Shown here: positions 1-5,188 of the stretch, piece after piece
Position numbering within the stretch: the stretch's first letter is position 1
Layout of the letters: each line of letters begins with the position of its first letter
Assembly (NCBI GenBank): GCA_964465665.1
Contig: CAYXKM010000029.1
Span: 1-7,742 of the forward strand
DNA: 7,742 bases
Direction: 5' to 3'
Source of the DNA: JAKEGN01 sp964465665
Lineage (GTDB): Bacteria; Pseudomonadota; Gammaproteobacteria; Steroidobacterales; Woeseiaceae
The notes under the pieces: model-generated
Databases searched by the model: none
What the model was told of the DNA's origin: nothing
What the model saw: the letters and a program-made list of their open reading frames with translations, nothing else
Translations under genes and position numbers: made by a program

Positions 1-23
1 ATGCCCGCGTAGGACCGCTGTGT

Positions 24-181
24 TTAAGATACTAGCACAACCAATCGGTGCTCCAGCGGGCGTTTCTTCATCTCCGGCCCGCGATTTTCATACCGGTTTG
101 CGCCATGAGCCGCTTGGCGTTGTCCAGGATCTTTTCGATAAGGTCGTCGCTAAGGACATTCAGCGTCGGGCGCACTGGCAT
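24..181 (-). pseudogene. N-terminal remnant of a second MttB-family methyltransferase gene, frameshifted
   Basis: An ATG at 181 follows a strong Shine-Dalgarno-like AGAGGTG (182-188). That site lies very close to the ATG and is better spaced for the GTG two codons later. The frame reads 37 residues (beginning MPVRPTLNVLSDDLIEKILD) and stops at 68. It aligns without gaps to residues 32 onward of the intact MttB-family protein next door: VLS, D, E, IL, A and G recur in register, so the two are probably paralogues. At about position 76 one missing base explains the early stop. Restoring it gives PEMKKRPLEHRLV, which continues the family-like pattern, before another stop at 24-26. No family sequence is recognisable beyond that. 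It is either a decayed tandem copy or a real gene with assembly errors near the contig edge. The reading as an MttB-like N-terminus is fairly secure; loss of function is likely but unproven. Confidence 0.6.
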
Positions 182-234
182 CACCTCTTATTGTTTCTGG
201 TCGCTATTCGCATTATCTACGCATCGCCTTGCTG

Positions 235-1749
235 TCAGCCGGATGCGGCGATTTCTTCCTTGCGTCTCGCTGCATACGCCGTGAGTTCTTCTTCGATGGC
301 CGGATCGATAGCCGGTTTGACGTACTCGCTGAGCAGTTTCTTCCAGATGGCGTTGGCGCGCGTGGCCGAATCCTTGCTGCCGCCTTCCTGCCACATCTCA
401 AAGTTCTTCCTGTCGGACAGCATCGGCGCGTAGAACGCGGTCTCGTATCGCGCCAGTGTATGCGACGTGCCGAAATGGTGTCCGCCCGGTGGCACCTCGC
501 CGATCGTAGCGAGCGCCAGCTCGTCTTCGCTAATGACGATCGGCCGCATCCACTCTGTCATCATCTGCAACATCTCGGCATCCACGATGAGTTTCTCGAA
601 CGACGCCGTGAGGCCGGCTTCCAGCCATCCGGCAGCATGGTTCACGAGGTTCGCGTGGCCCATCATCGCGCCCCACAGAGACATTTCGCTCTCGTACGCC
701 GATTGCGCATCGACACAGTTCGACGTGGTCGTGTTGCTGGAGCGAAATGGCAGGCCGAGCCGCCTTGCGATCTGCCCGCTCGCCAGCGCCATGCGGGTGT
801 ATTCGGGGGTGCCCAGCGCCGGTGCACCGCTTTGCATGTCGACATTGGAGGCAAATGCGCCGTACATCACCGGCGCACCCGGACGAACGATCTGCGCAAA
901 AGTCGCAACCGCCAGCACTTCCGCGGTTTGTTGCGCGAGCGTTCCCGCGAGCGTGGCCGGGCTCATGGAGCCGGCGAGTGTGAACGGCGTAATGCAATTG
1001 ACCTGCATCGCTTCGGCGAGCAGGACTGTGCCTTCGGTCATCGGTATGTCGAGCTGCATCGGCGAGTTGGTATTAACAATGGCCAATACCGCTGGCTCCT
1101 GCTCCAGTTCCTCGCGGGTCAGACCGAGCGCAATGCGGGTCATCTCGAGACAGTCGGCGGCGCGCGTTCGGCCCAGAACATACCCTTGCACGTTCTTGTC
1201 GATCAGCGTGTGCTGTGCGAGGTAAAGATCGAGGTGCCGCGATTCCGGCGGCAGGTCCATGGCTTCGAATGCTCCGCCGCCTTCCTGGTGGACGATATTG
1301 AGGCTCTGGATCACGCGGAAATAATCACAAAGTTCCGCGTAGTTCCCTGGACGCCGGCCTTTGTCCAGATCGCTGACGAACGCCGGTCCGCCGACGGCGG
1401 CAAACACGATGTTGTTGCCACCGATAACAAGGTTGCGCTCCGGGTTGCGGGCGCGGAGCGTGAACTGTTGCGGCGCGAGCCTGATTTTCTCGAGTACGAG
1501 GCCCCGGTCGAAATGCACCATGTGATCGTCATCGGGCTCGGCACCCGATGCTTTCAGCTTAGCCCGGCTCGCCTCCTCGAGAAAGCGAAAGCCCTTGGTC
1601 TCGAGGATGGTCAGCGCGGCATTGAGTATCGATTCGACATGATCCGCACTCAGCACTTCGATCGGAGCATATGGATTCCGTACGCGCTGCCACGGCAGCT
1701 GCCGCACTGCTGCGACGACCCGCTTCGCCCTGTGGGACCTCCTCGTCAT
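235..1749 (-). CDS. MttB-family (trimethylamine:corrinoid methyltransferase-like) protein, non-pyrrolysine type
   Basis: This 504-residue protein has the usual length and character of the MttB superfamily, TIM-barrel enzymes that move a methyl group from a quaternary or tertiary amine to a corrinoid protein. Seen in the sequence: the N-terminal helix-rich segment with VLSADHVESIL (31-41); GNNIVFAAVGGPAFVSD (111-127); NTNSPMQLD (227-234); TLAGSMSPATLAG (257-269); and SNCVDAQSAYESEMSLWGAMMGHANLVNHAAGW (343-375, quoted here only by its key residues D347, Q349, Y352, E353, H365, N370, H371). In archaeal MttB, pyrrolysine sits near the DAQ-type motif. Here that stretch has ordinary residues and no amber codon, as in the MtgB-like bacterial members that use betaines. 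It has no signal peptide, so it is cytoplasmic. GGAGG seven bases before the ATG fixes the start. No corrinoid protein or activator is visible in the window, so substrate and partner are unknown. Family confidence is high; the exact reaction is not known. Confidence 0.88.
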   Translation of the reverse strand: MTRRSHRAKRVVAAVRQLPWQRVRNPYAPIEVLSADHVESILNAALTILETKGFRFLEEASRAKLKASGAEPDDDHMVHFDRGLVLEKIRLAPQQFTLRARNPERNLVIGGNNIVFAAVGGPAFVSDLDKGRRPGNYAELCDYFRVIQSLNIVHQEGGGAFEAMDLPPESRHLDLYLAQHTLIDKNVQGYVLGRTRAADCLEMTRIALGLTREELEQEPAVLAIVNTNSPMQLDIPMTEGTVLLAEAMQVNCITPFTLAGSMSPATLAGTLAQQTAEVLAVATFAQIVRPGAPVMYGAFASNVDMQSGAPALGTPEYTRMALASGQIARRLGLPFRSSNTTTSNCVDAQSAYESEMSLWGAMMGHANLVNHAAGWLEAGLTASFEKLIVDAEMLQMMTEWMRPIVISEDELALATIGEVPPGGHHFGTSHTLARYETAFYAPMLSDRKNFEMWQEGGSKDSATRANAIWKKLLSEYVKPAIDPAIEEELTAYAARRKEEIAASG

Positions 1750-1853
1750 GCCACGGCCTCCGGTACACGTGCAATTAGTTTACGCTGTTCGCGCATGAAA
1801 TCCCGCTGGCCGGGGCCGTTGCGATCACGCGTAATCAGTACGAAAAATGGCAG
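1746..1853 (-). pseudogene. Short coding-like frame before the MttB-family gene, possible YciI-like relic
   Basis: Between the GNAT and MttB-family genes one minus-strand frame reads like protein: LPFFVLITRDRNGPGQRDFM, then REQRKLIARVPEAVA. It ends in a TGA that overlaps the MttB-family ATG as ATGA. The start resembles YciI-type small proteins, which open with a hydrophobic beta strand followed by an R-D-x-x-G-P turn, but the usual downstream body is absent and no histidine remains. No ATG, GTG or TTG precedes the strand; the first residue shown is CTG. The only ATG in the frame (1796) would leave a 16-residue peptide. It could be a truncated relic, a leader peptide that couples translation, or chance. 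Family assignment is weak. Confidence 0.3.
1757..1761 (-). promoter_or_regulatory. Ribosome binding site of the MttB-family gene
   Basis: GGAGG on the minus strand ends seven bases before the ATG at 1749. It is the clearest Shine-Dalgarno of the leftward unit and fixes that start. It also lies inside the short upstream reading frame whose TGA overlaps this ATG (ATGA), so initiation here could be coupled to translation of that frame. Confidence 0.65.
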
Positions 1854-1872
1854 AGCGGCAGTCCCGACCGGA

Positions 1873-2166
1873 TCAACTCGCCTGCATCACGTCCGCCCAT
1901 TCGGGATGCTTTGCGTACTGTGCCCGGATAAAGGGACACAACGGCACGATCTTGAATCCTTCGGTGCGTGCATCGGCGATCAGTCTCTCGACCATCGCCA
2001 TCGCTATGCCCTGGCCGCGGAGCGATTCCGGCACTCCGGTGTGGTCGGCGATGACTGTGCTGTTGCCGAGTTTGGAGAACGTGAGTTCACCGGCCTCTTC
2101 ATGGCCGGGCACCCGGGCAATGTAACGACCCTTGGTAGCAGTATCCTCGCGGGTGATTTCAGGCAT
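1873..2166 (-). CDS. Small GNAT-type N-acetyltransferase (YjdJ/Gcn5-related short family)
   Basis: This 97-residue protein has the features of the short single-domain GNAT family represented by YjdJ (Acetyltransf_CG type). They are the strand pair GELTFSKLGNSTVIADHTGVP (quoted by its ends: E27 and D41-HTGVP), the acetyl-CoA pyrophosphate loop SLRGQGIAMAMVE (48-60, with R50, G51, Q52, G53), and the C-terminal PLCPF (75-79) followed by HPEW (87-90). The family is predicted to bind acetyl-CoA; its acceptor is generally unknown. The ATG lies inside the last codons of the VOC gene and overlaps it by eight bases. There is no strong Shine-Dalgarno of its own, so translation is probably coupled to that gene. 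It is cytoplasmic, with no signal or membrane segment. The family call is confident; its role in this locus is unclear. Confidence 0.85.
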   Translation of the reverse strand: MPEITREDTATKGRYIARVPGHEEAGELTFSKLGNSTVIADHTGVPESLRGQGIAMAMVERLIADARTEGFKIVPLCPFIRAQYAKHPEWADVMQAS

Positions 2167-2560
2167 CGGGTTTTGCCTGCCAGAGCTTCGGTTCCCACAG
2201 CTCCACCTTGTTGCCGTCGGGATCCATGATCCAGGCGAACTTGCCGTTCTCGTGCGATTCGGGGCCCTGCAAAATCTCGATGCCGCCGCGCTTCAGTTGC
2301 GTGAGCATCCCGGCCATGTCGTCGATTCTGTAATTGATCATGAATGCCGATTGGCTCGGGCTGAACCATTCGCTGTCCTTTGCCGCGACGTGCCAGACAG
2401 TGAGTCCGTTATCGTCCGCCGTGTCCTCCTGCCAGTTGAGAATTGCGCCGCCGAAGTCGGCGAGATTCACGCCCAGGTGCTTTTCGTACCATTTGGCGAG
2501 TGCCGCAGAGTCATTGCGGGATTTGAAAAACACACCACCGATACCAGTCACTTTTGCCAT
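2159..2560 (-). CDS. VOC-superfamily (glyoxalase/bleomycin-resistance-like) protein
   Basis: This 133-residue protein is a single VOC unit of two beta-alpha-beta-beta-beta modules. The first module opens with VTGIGGVFFKSRN (4-16) and WYEKHLGVNLADFGG (24-38). The second has FMINYRIDDMAGMLTQLKRGG (quoted by its ends: F73 and G93) and closes with the signature FAWIMDPDGNKVELWEP (108-124), in which E120 sits where VOC enzymes place a metal-binding glutamate. Members include glyoxalase I, dioxygenases, epimerases and antibiotic-binding proteins, so the chemistry cannot be deduced. AAGGGAA (2568-2574) seven bases before the ATG supports the start. It follows the oxidase gene after 85 bases and overlaps the GNAT start by eight, so the three are probably co-transcribed. 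It is cytoplasmic. Confidence 0.87.
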   Translation of the reverse strand: MAKVTGIGGVFFKSRNDSAALAKWYEKHLGVNLADFGGAILNWQEDTADDNGLTVWHVAAKDSEWFSPSQSAFMINYRIDDMAGMLTQLKRGGIEILQGPESHENGKFAWIMDPDGNKVELWEPKLWQAKPDA

Positions 2561-2645
2561 TCGATTGTTCCCTTGCTCCTACGGGGCCGGCCGCAGCCCC
2601 GATCGGCTGTCAACCAACCCGGCTTCATCTGCTTGTCCCGCCAAA

Positions 2646-3896
2646 TTATCGCATTGCGACATGCTGAGAGCCGATATCCGCGATCGAGGGAGCTCCCATC
2701 TGGCCCATCACCATGGCCAGTTCGGCATTCAGCATCTGCAAAACCTTTTCCACCCCGGTCTGACCGAATGCGGCGAGTCCCCAGATACAGGCCCGGCCGA
2801 GGCAAACCGCATCGGCCCCAAGCGCAAGGGCCTTGAATATGTCCGTGCCGCGCCGGAATCCGCTGTCGACCAGCAGCGGAACCTTGCCGCCGATGGCCGC
2901 AGCCACTTCGGGCAGGCTTTCAATCGCACCACGCCCGCTCGCTTCGGCACGGCCACCGTGATTCGAGACGTAGACGGCATCCGCGCCGTATTTCAGGCAA
3001 CTGGTTGCGTCCTCGGCCGTCACGATGCCCTTGACGACGACTTTCATCGTCGTTGCTTTCTTCAGGCGCTCGAGAAATGCCCAGGTCATGCTCGCCGGGT
3101 CGAATCCATCGCTGATCGCGCCGGTACCCTCATACATGGGTTTCCGAGCGATCCAGGCGTCCGGATGATTGGCGTGGCATGCACTGCAATCGCGATCGTC
3201 CGCGCGAATGTACTGGCCGAGCATCACGCGATTACTGCCGGAATTGAGATCCACCGTCAGCACGACGACCTCTGCACCGGCGCGCTCGGCGCGCCCAAGC
3301 ATTTTTTCGGCCACCGACCAGTTGCTGGTCGGATAGAGCTGAAACCAGACCGGAGTTCCACGCGCTTCGATGACGTCCTCGATTGAACGTGTTGATACGT
3401 TCGAGAGAATTTGCAACGTATCCTGGGTTTTTGCTGCGCGTGCCATCGCTATCTCGCCGTCCGCGTGGAATGCATTCTGGGAGCCGACCGGCGCAATTAC
3501 GATGGGAGATTTGAGTGTCGAACCCAGCAGCGTTGTTTCAACATTGATCCGGCTGGTGTCAACCATGCGCATCGGGCGAAGATAAAAGCGGTCGAATGCT
3601 TCCCTGTTGGCTTTCAGCGTCTCGTTGCCATCCGTTCCCGTCGCGAGATAACCGTAATGGGCAACCGGCAAAACCTGCCGTGCAACGCGCTCAAAGTCAA
3701 AAATATCCAGGGCCTCGGCCGGAGAGGCGATCAGGTAATCGGCAAGCTGCGACGAACCTTCGTCGAGAACTTCGGCGGCCAGCGTTCGACCGGAACTCGT
3801 GGTTGCGAGCAACGGGCTTGCCGCGAGGTACTTGAGGAGCATTCTGCGCGCGATCATTCTTGTTATTGGGTCGCTGACTGGCCTGCTCGCCAGCAT
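2646..3896 (-). CDS. Secreted FMN-dependent alpha-hydroxy-acid oxidase/dehydrogenase with an internal CxxCH motif
   Basis: This 416-residue protein belongs to the glycolate oxidase / L-lactate dehydrogenase / flavocytochrome b2 family, which oxidises 2-hydroxy acids to 2-oxo acids on FMN. The catalytic set is complete: Y83 (GYLATG), Q186 and Y188 (FQLYPT), T214 and D216 (LTVDL), K289 (VVKGI), S311, H313 and R316 (SNHGGR), and the phosphate-binding DSGFRRGTDIFKALALGAD (344-362). Two features are odd. First, the N-terminus carries a Tat-like signal, ARRMLLKYLAASPLLA (16-31), implying export, whereas most relatives are cytoplasmic or attached to the inner face of the membrane. Second, DCSACHANH (236-244) contains CxxCH, the haem-c attachment motif, in the variable loop after strand 4. 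The start is uncertain: neither ATG 3896 nor ATG 3857 (residue 14, which gives a more normal Tat n-region) has a clear Shine-Dalgarno. An in-frame stop 27 bases upstream rules out longer forms. It lies 46 bases after the dipeptidase gene. The substrate is unknown. Confidence 0.9.
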   Translation of the reverse strand: MLASRPVSDPITRMIARRMLLKYLAASPLLATTSSGRTLAAEVLDEGSSQLADYLIASPAEALDIFDFERVARQVLPVAHYGYLATGTDGNETLKANREAFDRFYLRPMRMVDTSRINVETTLLGSTLKSPIVIAPVGSQNAFHADGEIAMARAAKTQDTLQILSNVSTRSIEDVIEARGTPVWFQLYPTSNWSVAEKMLGRAERAGAEVVVLTVDLNSGSNRVMLGQYIRADDRDCSACHANHPDAWIARKPMYEGTGAISDGFDPASMTWAFLERLKKATTMKVVVKGIVTAEDATSCLKYGADAVYVSNHGGRAEASGRGAIESLPEVAAAIGGKVPLLVDSGFRRGTDIFKALALGADAVCLGRACIWGLAAFGQTGVEKVLQMLNAELAMVMGQMGAPSIADIGSQHVAMR

Positions 3897-3942
3897 AGCC
3901 GAAGCGCGCCGGCTTTCCCATTATCGAGGACGCGCCTCTGTG

Positions 3943-5106
3943 TCAGCGATGAGCAGGCAGATTCTCCAGCAGGAAGCGCCTGATGTTGTCACCCATAACC
4001 AGGCGAATCTCGGTTTCCGTGAAACCAGCTTCCAACATCTCGTGAGTGAGCACTGCAAGCTCGCCGACATCGAACAGGACGGCCGTTGCACCGTCGTAAT
4101 CCGAGCCGAGTGCAACGTGACGGGCCCCCAGCAGGTCGATCGCGTATCGAAGAGCCCTGACCACACCTTGTGGCGTGATATCGCAGACCGCAGCATCCCA
4201 GTAACCGATGCCGACCAGCCCGCCTGAGGTAGCGATCTCCTGCATCAGCACATCGTCCAGGTTCCTTGCGGAATTGCAGATGCCCTTGACGCCGCCGTGT
4301 GACAGGATGACCGGCGCATCGGACAGCGCCAGCACATCGCGCACCATTGCGGGCGATGCATGCGCAACATCGATGATCATATCCAGTTCGTTTGCGCGTC
4401 GTACCACGGACCTGCCGAACTCGCTCAGGCCCTCGCCGCTGATGCCGTGCAGCGACCCACCGAGTTCGTTGTCGAAGAAATGCGTCAGGCCGATAATGCG
4501 CAAGCCCTGATCGAACAGCGCGTCAAGTCGGTCCAGCTCGCTTTCGAGCGGGTGCGCGCCCTCGATCAGGTACACGCCTGCGAGTTGCCTGTCACCGCGC
4601 TCGCGTCGAGCAATGAAATCTTCGAGATCCTGCTTGCTGCCTATCACGGTCAGCTCGCCGGACCGGGCTAAGCCGTGCAACTTTTCGAGCTGGTATGCCG
4701 CGCGCTCATAAATACTGCCCCAGGTTCGAATCGGCCAGAAAGACGCGATCGCAAGCCATGTGATGGTGTCGGAGTCGGCCGTATTGCTTTCGTAATTTTG
4801 CCCGGCCGGGCTCCTGGTAGTCGCACTGAACACCTGCAATGCGACATTGCCTTCCCGCAGCCGCGGCAGATCCATGTGCCCGATCTCCGATCTGTTCAGC
4901 AAACTTCGCTTCCACAACAGGGAATCGGAGTGGAGATCGGCCACAAACAGCGTTTCGTGAAGTTCTCTGGCCGCGTCGCTAACCGCATACGGTTTGTGCG
5001 GCAGCGTGACGTTCATGCCGGACTCGATTCTTGCCGGAAGAACCCACTGCATGATGGCCAATGCTACAACCAGGACGACGCCGACAGCGGCAAGAAACCA
5101 TTTCAT
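3943..5106 (-). CDS. Membrane-anchored M19-family (renal dipeptidase-like) metallopeptidase
   Basis: This 387-residue protein has an N-terminal membrane segment (FLAAVGVVLVVALAIMQW, about 4-21) without a lipobox. It should therefore be anchored in the inner membrane with its catalytic domain in the periplasm. The M19 zinc site is complete: H59 and D61 (DLHSD), bridging E182 (IEGAHPL), H209 (LTHFFDN) and H249 (DVAHAS), with substrate-side residues in LSHGGVKG (268-275), SARNLDD (279-285), GSDYDG (334-339) and the C-terminal MGDNIRRF (371-378). M19 enzymes cleave dipeptides, including some with D-residues at the C-terminal position; the true substrate here is unknown. I start at 5106 because AAGGGAG lies eight bases upstream. 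An in-frame ATG at 5145 would add 13 polar residues before the membrane segment, has no such site, and falls inside the palindrome. It is the first gene of the leftward unit. Confidence 0.92.
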   Translation of the reverse strand: MKWFLAAVGVVLVVALAIMQWVLPARIESGMNVTLPHKPYAVSDAARELHETLFVADLHSDSLLWKRSLLNRSEIGHMDLPRLREGNVALQVFSATTRSPAGQNYESNTADSDTITWLAIASFWPIRTWGSIYERAAYQLEKLHGLARSGELTVIGSKQDLEDFIARRERGDRQLAGVYLIEGAHPLESELDRLDALFDQGLRIIGLTHFFDNELGGSLHGISGEGLSEFGRSVVRRANELDMIIDVAHASPAMVRDVLALSDAPVILSHGGVKGICNSARNLDDVLMQEIATSGGLVGIGYWDAAVCDITPQGVVRALRYAIDLLGARHVALGSDYDGATAVLFDVGELAVLTHEMLEAGFTETEIRLVMGDNIRRFLLENLPAHR

Positions 5107-5114
5107 ATTCGGTA

Positions 5115-5121
5115 CTCCCTT
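5115..5121 (-). promoter_or_regulatory. Ribosome binding site of the dipeptidase gene
   Basis: AAGGGAG on the minus strand ends eight bases before the ATG at 5106. It decides between that start and the upstream in-frame ATG at 5145, and leaves the palindrome at 5131-5149 in untranslated DNA. Confidence 0.7.
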
Positions 5122-5130
5122 CCGGTGCTT

Positions 5131-5149
5131 GCAATTGTCGATCAATTGC
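5131..5149. repeat. Perfect 7-5-7 inverted repeat, candidate operator
   Basis: GCAATTG, spacer TCGAT, CAATTGC: both seven-base arms match exactly. Each arm also contains the self-complementary CAATTG, so the two half-sites are direct as well as inverted repeats with centres 11-12 bases apart, about one helical turn. It lies in the middle of the divergent region, 25-43 bases upstream of the dipeptidase ATG and 40-58 bases upstream of the oxidoreductase ATG, where one dimeric repressor or activator could control both directions. No regulator gene is present in the window, so its binder is unknown. It is not a terminator: there is no flanking T run and the arms are not GC-rich. Confidence 0.5.
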
Positions 5150-5188
5150 TTCCACTATTGAACCGGAATTCTCGGTATTGGGGGCACC

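Larger units (their letters stand above)
5107..5188. promoter_or_regulatory. Divergent intergenic control region
   Basis: These 82 bases separate the first genes of two diverging units (dipeptidase leftward, SpdH-like oxidoreductase rightward), so promoters for both should lie here. The stretch is more A+T-rich than the flanking genes. I see no sigma-70 promoter that I would defend: TTGCAA at 5130-5135 is an acceptable -35 for the rightward unit, but the hexamers 17-18 bases on (around 5153-5159) match TATAAT at only three positions. The strongest signal is the palindrome at 5131-5149, listed separately. The rightward ATG is preceded by a G run (5180-5184) rather than a typical Shine-Dalgarno. 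Confidence 0.6.

Noticed and set aside
229..2229. 666-codon open frame on the plus strand
   Set aside because: It runs antisense to the MttB-family, GNAT and part of the VOC genes, which have clear family motifs and ribosome binding sites. The plus translation is rich in Arg, His and Ala with no recognisable domain, as expected for a shadow frame in G+C-rich DNA.
2582..2601. GC-rich hairpin (CGGGGC, 8-base loop, GCCCCG) between the oxidase and VOC genes as a terminator
   Set aside because: No T run follows on the transcribed strand and the next gene's ribosome binding site begins within a few bases; read-through is more likely.
2564..2635. Possible 26-residue peptide starting MKPGWLTADR in the oxidase-VOC gap
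   Set aside because: It has no good ribosome binding site and no protein-like pattern, and it overlaps the VOC start region.
2334..3386. 350-codon open frame on the plus strand
   Set aside because: It is antisense to the VOC and oxidase genes, whose catalytic residues are all intact; the plus translation has no domain pattern.
5107..5145. Longer N-terminus for the dipeptidase starting at 5145
   Set aside because: The added residues are polar, lack a ribosome binding site and would put the palindrome inside the gene. The ATG at 5106 has AAGGGAG at ideal spacing directly before a membrane segment.
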